Notes: generated from the sequence alone by a model not told the origin. Shown: positions 31,994-40,213, counted from the stretch's first letter. The stretch is DNA of 43,786 nt from Deltaproteobacteria bacterium (GCA_947484175.1 CANKOI010000028.1:1-43786); one strand, 5' to 3'. Program-made: numbers and translations.

Positions 31994-33584
31994 ATCGTGG
32001 CTGGGCCGCAGCGGGCGCCGCTGGCGCGCGTTGGTGCGAGAGCCAGCCCGAGAAGGCGGCATGGCCGCAATCCTGGCGGTCACTGGCGTGGGCCCCGCAA
32101 CTAACGGGGGGCCTGCCGAGGGGGTGATGGCGGCGCTGAAGCTTTCGCGCCCTGACGATCCCTTGTCGGTGGAGGCCTTGGAGCGGGAGATCGCGGTATT
32201 CGACGCACTCTGTACCTCTCCAGGCGAGCCGCCCTGTCCGCGCCTCTTCGACGTGATCCTGTCGCCGAGTCCGGGGCTCGTGATGGAGTGGTGCCCCCTC
32301 GATCTTGAGCGGTGGTGGGAGGCGCGCCACGGCAGGCCGGAAGCCATGCCGGAGTTGTTCGAGGCGCTAGCGTCGGTGTGTCGGCGCGTTCGTGAATACG
32401 CCGTGGTGAGCGAGATCGAGCTGGGCCGACGGGTGGTCCATGCGGACATCAAGCCGCGAAACGTGCTGCTCAACGCATCGGGGCGATGGCTCCTGACTGA
32501 CTTCGGCGCGGCAAAGTCGCGCTCGGTGGAGGAGGAGGGCTGGGACGCCACGCGGATGATCATCGGCACCGAGAACTACATCGCGCCCGAGACACTGTTC
32601 AACGCCCGCAAGTCGCACCCGGCGGCCATGGACACCTGGAGCATCGGTTGCACGCTCTTCGCGCTCCTGCGCGTGCGGACCTTGCTCCGCGGCGGTGGTC
32701 GAATGCCCGCGAACGGCACTCACGGCTTCCACTTCCGCACCCATCGCGCGGGTCTGGTGAACGACCTCCAACTCCGGCGCCCCACACTTTTTGCCGACCG
32801 TGACCTCGATACCAGCGCATTCCTCAGCCCCGACCGGCTCCCTGACAAGGACCGCTCCGCGATCGCCGAGTCCCTTGGCGGCCTGTACGCGAACCCCCAC
32901 CTGGAGGCGCGGCTGGTGGCCGACGTCACCAACCTGCTGGACCGCGCGCTGCAGATCGACCCGGCCCGGCGCTACACCGACCCGATCGAGATGGCCGGCG
33001 ACCTTGAGGCCCTTGCCAGCCGCGCGCGCGAGCTGGCCGTCCGGGCCGATGGTGGCCCCACCGGTCCTCGTGGCTCGACGCCCGCCGTCGGTCCGCCGGC
33101 TCCGAAGGGCAGTGCGCCCCGCAGTGTGCGACGGCGGCTGTCGAGACTGTGGCTGCTCGGGGGCGGGGTGGTGGCGCTCGGCGGCGTCGGCTTGTTGCTT
33201 CTGGTGGGAGTCGGAGCGGTGTGGTGGGCTCTGAGGCGGCCGCCGAGCGACCTGGCGCCCGCGGCGGTCGTCGCCCCCGCGCCTCTCCCGCTCCCGCCCT
33301 CTGCGCCTGCCGTCCCCCTCGACCCGCCGGTGAAGTCGAATGCGGAAGCCCCCGACCTCTCGGCCCGCGCGCCCCGCGGCTCCGGGGTACTCCTCGTTGT
33401 GGGAGGGGAGGCCTACGTCGTGGGGCCAAAGGGCAGGCGGGGTACCGGAACGTTGCCGGAGGGCAGCTACGAGCTGTTCGCCCGGGTAGACGGAGCCTTC
33501 GTTTCGCAAGGCAGCACCGAGGTGGTCGAGGGCGAGACGACGACGTGGCACTGCGGATTCGGAACGTGCCGGGAGGATGAGTAG
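31968..33584 (+). CDS. Atypical membrane Ser/Thr protein kinase
   Basis: 538 residues from GTG 31968; later in-frame starts near 32061 are possible because the N-terminus is poorly conserved. Kinase motifs: ATP-lysine in MAALKLS, an alpha-C Glu in ALEREI, catalytic loop HADIKPRNVLL (HRD changed to HAD), LTDFGAAKS, GTENYIAPE and DTWSIGCTLFALL. The glycine-rich loop is weak. A Pro/Gly-rich linker, one transmembrane helix (about 396-422) and an outer domain of about 110 residues follow; its end (VLLVVGGEAYVVGPKGRRGTGTLPEGSYELFARVDG) resembles PEGA-type beta domains. Catalytic Asp and Lys are present, so activity is possible. It overlaps the preceding gene and converges on the lamin-tail lipoprotein gene. 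Confidence 0.85.
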   Translation: MSGFLATSESWLGRSGRRWRALVREPAREGGMAAILAVTGVGPATNGGPAEGVMAALKLSRPDDPLSVEALEREIAVFDALCTSPGEPPCPRLFDVILSPSPGLVMEWCPLDLERWWEARHGRPEAMPELFEALASVCRRVREYAVVSEIELGRRVVHADIKPRNVLLNASGRWLLTDFGAAKSRSVEEEGWDATRMIIGTENYIAPETLFNARKSHPAAMDTWSIGCTLFALLRVRTLLRGGGRMPANGTHGFHFRTHRAGLVNDLQLRRPTLFADRDLDTSAFLSPDRLPDKDRSAIAESLGGLYANPHLEARLVADVTNLLDRALQIDPARRYTDPIEMAGDLEALASRARELAVRADGGPTGPRGSTPAVGPPAPKGSAPRSVRRRLSRLWLLGGGVVALGGVGLLLLVGVGAVWWALRRPPSDLAPAAVVAPAPLPLPPSAPAVPLDPPVKSNAEAPDLSARAPRGSGVLLVVGGEAYVVGPKGRRGTGTLPEGSYELFARVDGAFVSQGSTEVVEGETTTWHCGFGTCREDE

Positions 33585-33606
33585 CGGGGCGCAACCACGG
33601 GCCGCC

Positions 33607-34281
33607 TCAGCAGCCGTTCTCTCGACCGGGGCTTCCCTGGTCGCCGCCGGAGAGCCGGCCTGTTTGTTCGCACCACGCCGCTGCGTCGTCGTTGCCGCCT
33701 TCGGTGAGTTTGCCGGGGCGGACACCCATCGCCACTCCGGGGTTCACGAAGCTCTTCTCCCACGAGATGCGGTCGATCACCGTTCCCCCGCTGCCCGCCA
33801 TGAGGAGGAGTTCGTCTCCGCTGTTCGCCATGGAGAGGCCGCCGCCGCTGGTCTTGTAGCGGTACGTGGCGTCGCAGCTCACGCCGCCGTTGTCGGCAGA
33901 CGTGCCGTTCCCGCACAGCACGGCGTAGGCTCCCGCGCGCAGGGTGAGTGCGGCGTCGATCCCGACGCCGTCCACCCCTTCGTCGGCGAGCCAAAGGCTT
34001 CCGAGGTCGAGCAGGTGGTCGCTGACGTTCACGATCTCCAGCCACTCTCCGTCGCCGTCGTCCACGGCCGCGGGGTCAATGAGCACCTCGCTCAGCACAA
34101 GCTCGCCCCGCTCCGGCAGCGGCACGTCGGCATCCGTGTCCGCGTCGCTGTCGGCATCCGTGTCGGTGTCCGTGTCGGTGTCCGCGTCGGCCTCGTCGCC
34201 TGCGCTGTCGATCACCTCCGTGCCGGAGTACTCGAGGCCCACGCCGCACCCCAGCCACAGCAGCACCGTCAGCTGTGCCAC
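33607..34281 (-). CDS. Lamin-tail domain lipoprotein
   Basis: 224 residues from GTG 34281, whose codon begins one base after the upstream gene's stop. The N-terminus MAQLTVLLWLGC is a short, somewhat weak lipoprotein signal. An Asp/Thr/Ala linker of about 30 residues (DADTDTDTDTDADSDADTD) leads to an LTD domain: LVLSEVLIDPAAVDDGDGEWLEIVNVS, then LRAGAYAVLCGNG and a Trp-containing end. It finishes GSPGRENGC, echoing GTPGSANGC at the end of the 837-residue MopE protein. LTD domains are beta folds found on bacterial surface proteins; the role is unknown. It forms a two-gene unit with the following (upstream) secreted protein. Confidence 0.82.
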   Translation of the reverse strand: MAQLTVLLWLGCGVGLEYSGTEVIDSAGDEADADTDTDTDTDADSDADTDADVPLPERGELVLSEVLIDPAAVDDGDGEWLEIVNVSDHLLDLGSLWLADEGVDGVGIDAALTLRAGAYAVLCGNGTSADNGGVSCDATYRYKTSGGGLSMANSGDELLLMAGSGGTVIDRISWEKSFVNPGVAMGVRPGKLTEGGNDDAAAWCEQTGRLSGGDQGSPGRENGC

Positions 34282-34282
34282 G

Positions 34283-35050
34283 CTACTTCGCGCCGATCTC
34301 GACGGTGCCGCTGGCAGACACGGTCAGCGTGGGTCCGCCAATTCCGAAGTCCCCGCTCACGGCCGTTTCCGATTGAGTGCCGCCGAGCACGGCCTGCTCC
34401 ACCGTGACCTGCGTGCCCTTCGCGCTCAGCTTGCCGCCTTGCGCCGTGCTCAGCGTGATCATGACGTTGCCCCCCCGGCTGGCCACCGCGGAATTGCCTG
34501 TGAGCGTGGCCCCGTCGTCCTGCACGAGCTTCGTGTCGCCCCCGGCGGCGTTGAGGCTCACCGTGGTGTAGCGCCCCGAAGCGAAGATTCCCCCCGAGCC
34601 GGCCGCCACCTTCAGCGACCCCGAGCAGCCGATCACCTGCACCCACCCCGACCCCGACTGCGTGATCGTCACCGCGCTCGCTCCCACCGGTACGTTCACC
34701 GTGAGCGGAGCGTCGATCTCCTTCACCCCGGAGGAGCGGCCTGCCACCCTCGTGGCCACCACACCGCCGCCTTTCCCGTCGCCCGAAACCTTGAGACCCA
34801 TGCCGCGCCCCGCGCTCTCCATCGCCCCTTCGGACGAGCCGGTGATCGAGTAGGGGAGGCGGCCGGAGAGGGTGTCGGTGTCGATGCACCGAACGCTGAC
34901 GTTCCCCCCGTTGTGTATGACGCTGACAGGCTTGCCCACGGTGTAGCTGGAAGCGCTCTCGGAGAGGTTGCCGTCGTAGGAGAGGTCGCCGACAACCGCC
35001 TCGTCGTCAGCAGACGCCGTGTTCAGGAGCAAGATCACGAGGTGGAGCAT
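34283..35050 (-). CDS. Secreted beta-rich protein, DUF4097-like
   Basis: 255 residues from ATG 35050, which has GAGG five bases upstream; a longer frame to 35092 is less likely. The short signal (MLHLVILLLNTASAD) is followed by a chain of short Gly/Ser/Thr/Val strands such as APLTVNVPVGASAVTITQSGSGWVQVIGCSG and GGKLSAKGTQVTVEQ, typical of right-handed beta-solenoid proteins of the DUF4097/putative adhesin type. Catalytic residues are not apparent. It is probably co-transcribed with the lamin-tail lipoprotein, and both would lie outside the inner membrane. Family assignment is by composition and repeat pattern only. Confidence 0.7.
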   Translation of the reverse strand: MLHLVILLLNTASADDEAVVGDLSYDGNLSESASSYTVGKPVSVIHNGGNVSVRCIDTDTLSGRLPYSITGSSEGAMESAGRGMGLKVSGDGKGGGVVATRVAGRSSGVKEIDAPLTVNVPVGASAVTITQSGSGWVQVIGCSGSLKVAAGSGGIFASGRYTTVSLNAAGGDTKLVQDDGATLTGNSAVASRGGNVMITLSTAQGGKLSAKGTQVTVEQAVLGGTQSETAVSGDFGIGGPTLTVSASGTVEIGAK

Positions 35051-35122
35051 GGAAGCCTCGGCTGCGGAGTAACGCGCCGCGGCACGGGCCACTGCTCGAC
35101 GCCCGCGTGGTTATGGCTGGGC

Positions 35123-36115
35123 ATGTTCAGCCGCCCCCTCTGCGATCTCCACATCCATGTCGGCGGCAGCGTGGCGCCCCACATCATGTGGTCGATCGCC
35201 CACTCCCAAGGCTACAAGCTGCCCACCAAGGACTACTTCGAGTTCGTGGAACTGATCACGGTGAACCCGAAGAAGGTGAAGTCACTCGACGACTATTTGA
35301 AGATCCTGCACGACGTCACCGAGAAAATCCAGTCGTCGCCGGGGGCCATCGAACGAAGTGTCTACGAGATCATCGGCAAGGAGTACCGCGGCAGCCTCGT
35401 GGGGCGCATCGAGTTGAGGTTCAACCCGATGAAGCGGAACCTCAATGGCGAGCGCGACCTCGACCACATCATTCACGCGGCGATCCGGGGGATGGACCGG
35501 GCCTGCCTCGAGTACAACGTGGAGGCCGGGCTGATTTTCTGCCTCGCCCGGGAGTTCGACCCGGACCTGAACCAGATTCTGGTGGAGAAGGCGATCCGCT
35601 ACCGCGACCGTGGGGTAGTCGGGATCGACGTGGCCGGTCCGGAGAGCCACACCATCGAGCTGGACGATTCCGTGGGGCGGTACGAGAAGCTGTTTGAGCG
35701 CGCGCGGGAGGCGGGGCTGGGTACGACGATTCACACGGGCGAAACGCCGTCGAGCGGCGGGGAGGGGGTGATCGCCGTACTCAAGCGGCTGCGGCCCGAC
35801 CGCATCGGCCACGGCATTCGCGCGACCTACAACGACGAAGCGCTTGCCCGACTCGCGGACTCCGGCACGCTGCTCGAGATCTGTCCTACCTCCAACCTCC
35901 ACACGCGTGCGGTGCGCCACCTCGAGGAGTTTCGGTACATCCTGGGCAGCTTGCAGGCCCACCAGATTCCGTTCTCCATCAACACGGACGGCACCTACCT
36001 CTGCCGTACGAACCTGCGGCGCGAGTACAAGCTCCTCGTTGACGCGGAGATCCTCACGCCCGCCGATGCGGAGAGCTGCAACGAAGCGGCGTATGCAGCG
36101 AGTTTCATCGGCTGA
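35123..36115 (+). CDS. Adenosine deaminase-family amidohydrolase
   Basis: 330 residues from ATG 35123; the longer upstream frame is antisense to the beta-rich protein gene. The zinc-dependent amidohydrolase core is visible: H10-x-H12 in DLHIHVGGS, GIDVAGPE, the third His with catalytic Glu region IHTGETPSSGG (H204), DRIGHGIRAT, EICPTSNLHT and INTDGTYL. The family removes the amino group of adenosine, adenine or a related purine. The usual DD pair at the end (zinc-ligand Asp then substrate-binding Asp) is D-G here (about 289), so the substrate may not be adenosine. No symbol is given for that reason. It converges on the MoaB-fusion gene across a short hairpin. Confidence 0.88.
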   Translation: MFSRPLCDLHIHVGGSVAPHIMWSIAHSQGYKLPTKDYFEFVELITVNPKKVKSLDDYLKILHDVTEKIQSSPGAIERSVYEIIGKEYRGSLVGRIELRFNPMKRNLNGERDLDHIIHAAIRGMDRACLEYNVEAGLIFCLAREFDPDLNQILVEKAIRYRDRGVVGIDVAGPESHTIELDDSVGRYEKLFERAREAGLGTTIHTGETPSSGGEGVIAVLKRLRPDRIGHGIRATYNDEALARLADSGTLLEICPTSNLHTRAVRHLEEFRYILGSLQAHQIPFSINTDGTYLCRTNLRREYKLLVDAEILTPADAESCNEAAYAASFIG

Positions 36116-36138
36116 CGGGGCGTGCCGTCGATGCGGGT

Positions 36139-36157
36139 CGCCGCGCAGGACGCGGCG
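36139..36157. terminator. Hairpin between convergent genes
   Basis: A 7-bp GC stem CGCCGCG/CGCGGCG with a 5-base loop, 23 bp after the deaminase stop and 4 bp before the stop of the minus-strand MoaB-fusion gene. The position suits a bidirectional terminator, but no T-tract is present on either strand. Confidence 0.45.
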
Positions 36158-36161
36158 CCTC

Positions 36162-37349
36162 TCAGCGCTGCGACCACCCCAGCAGCAGACTGCCCAGCGC
36201 CGAACGTGGATTCTCCTCCGGGCCAAACTTGCGACCATCCCAGCGGCGCACGTACCTCGCTTGCTGCACCCACACGCTTCCCGTCTCTACGGCGAAGAGG
36301 GTTCCTAGCTCGGGTGGGGGCGTTCCGGTGCGCTCGGCGCCTACCTCCTCGAGGTTGCTCTCGGTGGCGGGGAGCAAGCTGTCGTCGAGCTCGCAGCACA
36401 GCCCCACACGAGCGGGCCAGCGGTGGAGAGCGACGACCTCGGAGACCGGGAGCGCCTCACGAACTGCAAGCACCTTGGACGCCGGCCGGAGGAGGTCGGG
36501 GAACCCGAAGAGCAGCCAGCTTCGGCCATCGGCCGCGAGGAGGCGCATGCGGGCGTTGGCGCTCCCCAGCACGTCCATCGCGGCGGGGATGGAGGCGAGG
36601 GCGTCGGGAACGGGGGTGCCCCCCATCGGCACGAGGCGACCGCCGAGGGCGGCCACCGCGGCTTGCCAGCCCACCGCAGGAGCGCTCGCCTCGGCCGGAG
36701 CGGGCGTTTCGGCCTGCATCACGTCGATGCCTCGGCGCGGCGGCTGGATGGGCGCCGCCGACGGGAGCGGCAGGCCCTCGGCCTCGCGCTCCGGGGTCGC
36801 CCGGGCACGCACCACCGGCCTGACCGACTCCGAGGCCCTTCTCGGGAGCGGCGACTCCTTACGCAGCTCGCTGGCGAGGTGACCAAGTTGGGGGAGGATG
36901 AGCCTCTCCATCGCCGTCTTGCAGGCGCCCGTGGAGCCCGGCATCGCAAAGACGAGGCGCCCGCCGGCCACCCCGCCGATGGCGTTCGACACCATCGCGG
37001 CGGGACCGATCTCCTCGAAGGAGACCAGCCGGAACAGCTCGCCGAAGCCGGGCAGCTCTCGGTCCAGCCGCGACCGCACCACCTGCGGCGTACAATCGCG
37101 TGCGGAAATCCCGGTGCCGCCGGTAAGCAGCACGACGTCGACATTTTTGGCAGCCAGCGCCCTGTCGAGCTCGACGCCGATCGCGGCGGGGTCGTCGGGC
37201 ACGATCGCATGGCCCGTCACGACGTGGCCGGCGCCCTCCGCCAGCTCTCGCAAGAGCGGCCCGCTGCGGTCTTCGGCCACCCCGCGCGTGGTCGACACCG
37301 TGACCACGTGGACCTGCAGCGACACGGCGGGTGCGGTTTCATGGGGCAT
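36162..37349 (-). CDS. MoaB/Mog-domain protein fused to an unknown C-terminal domain
   Basis: 395 residues; MoaB proteins alone have about 170. Residues 12 to about 165 are a MoaB/MogA fold: VVTVSTTRGVAEDRSGPLL, VVLLTGGTGISARDCTP (the TGGTG nucleotide/molybdopterin motif), FGELFRLVSFEEIGPAAMVSNAIGG and VFAMPGSTGACKTAM. Such domains adenylate molybdopterin in molybdenum-cofactor synthesis. A Pro/Ala/Arg linker (about 170-215) joins a second domain (about 216-395) with a Trp-rich, hydrophobic-strand pattern (MRLLAADGRSWLLFGF; VGLCCELDD; GSVWVQQARYVRRWDG) that I do not recognise. The gene follows ruvX by three bases, and cinA, whose N-terminal half also has a MoaB-like fold, lies just beyond. 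Confidence 0.87.
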   Translation of the reverse strand: MPHETAPAVSLQVHVVTVSTTRGVAEDRSGPLLRELAEGAGHVVTGHAIVPDDPAAIGVELDRALAAKNVDVVLLTGGTGISARDCTPQVVRSRLDRELPGFGELFRLVSFEEIGPAAMVSNAIGGVAGGRLVFAMPGSTGACKTAMERLILPQLGHLASELRKESPLPRRASESVRPVVRARATPEREAEGLPLPSAAPIQPPRRGIDVMQAETPAPAEASAPAVGWQAAVAALGGRLVPMGGTPVPDALASIPAAMDVLGSANARMRLLAADGRSWLLFGFPDLLRPASKVLAVREALPVSEVVALHRWPARVGLCCELDDSLLPATESNLEEVGAERTGTPPPELGTLFAVETGSVWVQQARYVRRWDGRKFGPEENPRSALGSLLLGWSQR

Positions 37350-37352
37350 GGC

Positions 37353-37763
37353 TCAGCTTATCTTGGCCGCTTGCTCCGCGAGCCAGGCCTCGAGAATGAG
37401 CGCGGCGGCATGGGCGTCGACCGTGGTGCGGCGGAGGCCCGCCTCCTCGATCCGCAGCCGAGCCTCCGACGAGGTGAACCCTTCGTCGATGAAATGCAGC
37501 GGCAGCCCGGTGCGGTCGGCGAGCGCTTGACCGAGCTGACGTGCGAGGTGTTCGATGCGACCGCCCCCGTCGGGCAACCCCACCACGAGCGCCGTCACGC
37601 CGCGGTCGTTGACGGCGCGCGCGAGTGCAGCGGCGTCTTTGGCGACGGACTGGCGCTGCAACGTCGATAGGGGGAACGCCATTCTGCGTGCGGCGTCGCT
37701 CACCGCCACGCCTACTTTGGCGGTACCGACGTCGAGCGCGAGCACGGGACCGGGAAATGCCAT
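37353..37763 (-). CDS. ruvX: RuvX/YqgF putative Holliday junction resolvase
   Basis: 136 residues from ATG 37763, the usual YqgF length; ATGs at 37784 and 37817 would add residues lacking homology. The RNase H-like fold shows LALDVGTAKVGVAVSD with the first catalytic Asp (about 10), VVGLPDG, the FIDEGFTSSEA motif with the middle acidic residue, and a C-terminal DAHAAALILEAWL with the final Asp. YqgF processes 16S rRNA 5' ends and has been linked to Holliday junction resolution. It is three bases upstream of the MoaB-fusion gene, so the two are an operon, and it is divergent from cinA with 52 bp between starts. Confidence 0.94.
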   Translation of the reverse strand: MAFPGPVLALDVGTAKVGVAVSDAARRMAFPLSTLQRQSVAKDAAALARAVNDRGVTALVVGLPDGGGRIEHLARQLGQALADRTGLPLHFIDEGFTSSEARLRIEEAGLRRTTVDAHAAALILEAWLAEQAAKIS

Positions 37764-37815
37764 GGAGTGACTGCCGCGGAGCATAGCGCGCGGCCCCGAC
37801 ACGATAGGGATCAGC

Positions 37816-39042
37816 ATGGCCCCTCGCTACGACATCGTCAGTCAGGGCGAGGAGTTGCTGGCGGGGCAGGCGGTGGACACCAACGCACCGTGGATATCGG
37901 GCGAGCTGCAGGGCCTGGGGCTGCGCCCCGGGCGGGTCACGGTGGTGGGGGATGAGCTCGCGTCGATCCGGCGGGTGCTGGAGGAGAGCGCCCAGCGCGC
38001 TGCGGTGGTCGTTTGTACGGGAGGGCTCGGCCCGACCAGCGACGATCTCACTCGAGATGCGGCGGCGGCGGCGTTCGGCGTGCCTCTGGAGCAGAGCCCC
38101 GAGGCGTTGGCGCAGATCGAGCAGCGCTACCGTACTCGATCGCGGCCGATGCCCCCCACGAACCGCGTGCAGGCGTTGCTCCCGCGAGGGGCCGAACTCT
38201 TGGAGAACCGGATGGGCACCGCTCCTGGGTTCGTCTGGGACACCGGCAGCTGCCTTCTCTTCTTTCTGCCGGGCGTGCCCTTCGAGATGAGGCCGATGCT
38301 GGTTGAGCACATCCTCCCGCGCCTGCGCGGGCGTTTCGCCCTGGCCCCCCGCAAGACGGTGCTGCTGCGGTGCGTGAGCCTTGCGGAGAGCCTGGCCGGG
38401 GAGCGCATGGCCGGCTTCGAACGCCCTGGCGTGACCGTCGGGTACCGCGCCAGCTTTCCGGAGGTGCAGGTGAAACTTCACGTCGAGGCGGGGCTGGATG
38501 CGGCTGCGTTGACGGAGGAGGCCCGCGAGCGGCTCGGTTCCCAGCACGTGTTCGGCGTGGGCACGGGCCCGTTGGCGTCGGTGGTGGGCGGGCTCCTGCG
38601 CGCACGGGGAGAAACGGTGGCGACGGCGGAGAGCTGCACGGCGGGGCGAATCGCGGCCGACCTCACGGAGGAGGCCGGCGCGAGCGACTACTTTCGGGGA
38701 GGCATTGTGGCCTACGCCAACTCCGCGAAGGTGGAGGTGTGCGGTGTGCATGCCGCGCTGATTGAGCAACACGGCGCCGTGAGCGAGGCCGTGGCCCGCG
38801 CCCTGGCGGAGGGCGTGCGTGCGCGGCTCGGCTCCGACTGGGGACTGGCGGTGACCGGGATCGCCGGTCCCGGCGGCGGCACGGCCGAGAAGCCAGTTGG
38901 AACCCTGCATCTGGCGTGCGCGGGGCCCAGCGGAACAGAGCATTCGTGCGTCCGACTTCCCTACGACCGGCTCCGAAACCTCTCGGTCTCGGTGGCGCTG
39001 GCGTTGGATCTGCTGCGGCAGGCGCTCCTGCGCCAAACCTGA
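37816..39042 (+). CDS. cinA: CinA: nicotinamide-nucleotide amidase / damage-inducible protein
   Basis: 408 residues in the two-domain CinA arrangement. The N-terminal COG1058 MoaB-like domain (1 to about 245) has IVSQGEELLAGQAVDTNAPW, VVCTGGLGPTSDDLTRDA and LPGVPFEMRPM; in studied members it cleaves ADP-ribose. The C-terminal amidase domain (about 250-400) has TAESCTAGRIAADLTEEAGASDYFRGGIVAYAN, KVEVCGV and GIAGPGGGTAEKPVGT and deamidates nicotinamide mononucleotide in the pyridine nucleotide cycle. The GEELL motif at 12-16 replaces the usual GDELL. It lies directly upstream of recA, an arrangement known from several bacteria where cinA and recA are competence- or damage-linked. Confidence 0.95.
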   Translation: MAPRYDIVSQGEELLAGQAVDTNAPWISGELQGLGLRPGRVTVVGDELASIRRVLEESAQRAAVVVCTGGLGPTSDDLTRDAAAAAFGVPLEQSPEALAQIEQRYRTRSRPMPPTNRVQALLPRGAELLENRMGTAPGFVWDTGSCLLFFLPGVPFEMRPMLVEHILPRLRGRFALAPRKTVLLRCVSLAESLAGERMAGFERPGVTVGYRASFPEVQVKLHVEAGLDAAALTEEARERLGSQHVFGVGTGPLASVVGGLLRARGETVATAESCTAGRIAADLTEEAGASDYFRGGIVAYANSAKVEVCGVHAALIEQHGAVSEAVARALAEGVRARLGSDWGLAVTGIAGPGGGTAEKPVGTLHLACAGPSGTEHSCVRLPYDRLRNLSVSVALALDLLRQALLRQT

Positions 39043-39058
39043 ACGAAAAAAACATAGC

Positions 39059-39075
39059 CGACCATTTTTTGGTCG
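39059..39075. promoter_or_regulatory. Palindrome CGACCA-N5-TGGTCG in the cinA-recA gap
   Basis: A perfect 6-bp inverted repeat with a TTTTT centre, 16 bp after the cinA stop codon. It could be a terminator-like hairpin for cinA or an operator for recA. It does not match a LexA box that I know for a related group. Confidence 0.5.
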
Positions 39076-39083
39076 AATACCCC

Positions 39084-39110
39084 TTGCGTCCGTACAGGTA
39101 CGCGCTACAT
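39084..39110 (+). promoter_or_regulatory. Candidate recA promoter with central palindrome
   Basis: TTGCGT (39084-39089) and TACATG (39106-39111, weak -10) are 16 bp apart, and the perfect palindrome CGTAC-AG-GTACG (39091-39102) sits between them, where a LexA-type repressor would block RNA polymerase. The -10 match is poor, so this is a proposal only. Confidence 0.4.
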
Positions 39111-39135
39111 GTCCGAGCACCCCAACGGAGCCCTC

Positions 39136-40164
39136 ATGCCTATCGACCCCGAACGTTCCAAAGCCCTCGAAGCCGCCATCGCCTCCATTGAACGCAGCTA
39201 CGGAAAGGGGGCGATCATGCGCCTCGGTGCCAACGAGCACGTCGCCGTAGGCACGGTCTCGAGCGGGTCTATCGGGCTCGACCTTGCCCTTGGCATCGGC
39301 GGCCTCCCTCGGGGTCGAGTCATCGAGATCTACGGCCCGGAGTCGAGCGGGAAGACCACGATGACGCTCCATCTCATCGCCGAAACGCAGAAGGCGGGTG
39401 GCGTGGCTGCATTCATCGACGCCGAGCACGCGCTCGATGTGCACTACGCCCGTGCGCTGGGCGTGAACGTCGAAGAGCTCCTCATCTCCCAGCCCGACAC
39501 GGGCGAGCAGGCGCTCGAGATCGCCGACACTCTCGTGCGTTCCGGCGCGGTAGACGCGGTGATCGTCGACTCGGTGGCCGCGCTCGTGCCCAAGGCCGAG
39601 CTGGAGGGAGAGATGGGCGATGTGCAGCCCGGCGCCCAGGCCCGCCTGATGTCCCAAGCACTGCGCAAGCTCACCGCGAACATCCACAAGTCCAACTGCT
39701 CGATGGTCTTCATCAACCAGGTTCGGATGAAGATCGGCGTGATGTTCGGCTCCCCCGAAACCACCAGCGGTGGCAACGCGCTGAAGTACTACGCGAGCAT
39801 CCGCCTCGACATCCGCCGCATCGGAACGTTGAAGGTGGGCGAAGAGTCCGTCGGCAACCGCACGCGCGTAAAGATCGTGAAGAACAAGCTCGCGCCGCCC
39901 TTCCGGCAGGTGGAGTTCGACATCCTCTACGGCAAGGGCATCAACGTTGAGGGTGAGCTCATCGACATCGGGGTTGACCTCGGAATTGTGCGTAAGTCCG
40001 GTTCTTGGTTCGCCTACGGCGAGGAGCGGATTGGTCAGGGTCGGGAGAAGGCGATCCAGTACCTGCACGACAAGCCGGAAGTTCGGGAGCGGCTCCGCGC
40101 CGAGATCATGAACCGTGGCGAGGCCGCCATCCCGGTGCTGAGCGGGGCCAGCGCCGAGGCGTGA
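39136..40164 (+). CDS. recA: Recombinase RecA
   Basis: 342 residues from ATG 39136, which has GGAG five bases upstream and gives the usual [21 protein letters not shown]-terminus; ATG 39109 would add nine residues and overlaps a possible -10 box. RecA forms filaments on single-stranded DNA for homologous recombination and triggers LexA cleavage. Visible: GKGAIMRLG, Walker [10 protein letters not shown] (67-75), the [21 protein letters not shown]alker B and loop 1, [46 protein letters not shown] with loop 2, and VKNKLAPPF. The C-terminus lacks the long acidic tail of E. coli RecA. A 9-bp hairpin follows the stop codon. Confidence 0.98.
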   Translation: MPIDPERSKALEAAIASIERSYGKGAIMRLGANEHVAVGTVSSGSIGLDLALGIGGLPRGRVIEIYGPESSGKTTMTLHLIAETQKAGGVAAFIDAEHALDVHYARALGVNVEELLISQPDTGEQALEIADTLVRSGAVDAVIVDSVAALVPKAELEGEMGDVQPGAQARLMSQALRKLTANIHKSNCSMVFINQVRMKIGVMFGSPETTSGGNALKYYASIRLDIRRIGTLKVGEESVGNRTRVKIVKNKLAPPFRQVEFDILYGKGINVEGELIDIGVDLGIVRKSGSWFAYGEERIGQGREKAIQYLHDKPEVRERLRAEIMNRGEAAIPVLSGASAEA

Positions 40165-40179
40165 AATCCGGTAGGATCG

Positions 40180-40206
40180 CCGCGCGCCGGTCAGCTTGGC
40201 GCGCGG
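40180..40206 (+). promoter_or_regulatory. 9-bp hairpin overlapping the pilT ribosome binding site
   Basis: CCGCGCGCC (40180-40188) and GGCGCGCGG (40198-40206) are perfect complements with a 9-base loop, starting 15 bp after the recA stop. The last two stem bases are the first two of GGAG (40205-40208), the ribosome binding site of pilT. It may end recA transcription, limit pilT translation, or both. Confidence 0.65.
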
Positions 40207-40213
40207 AGTGATG

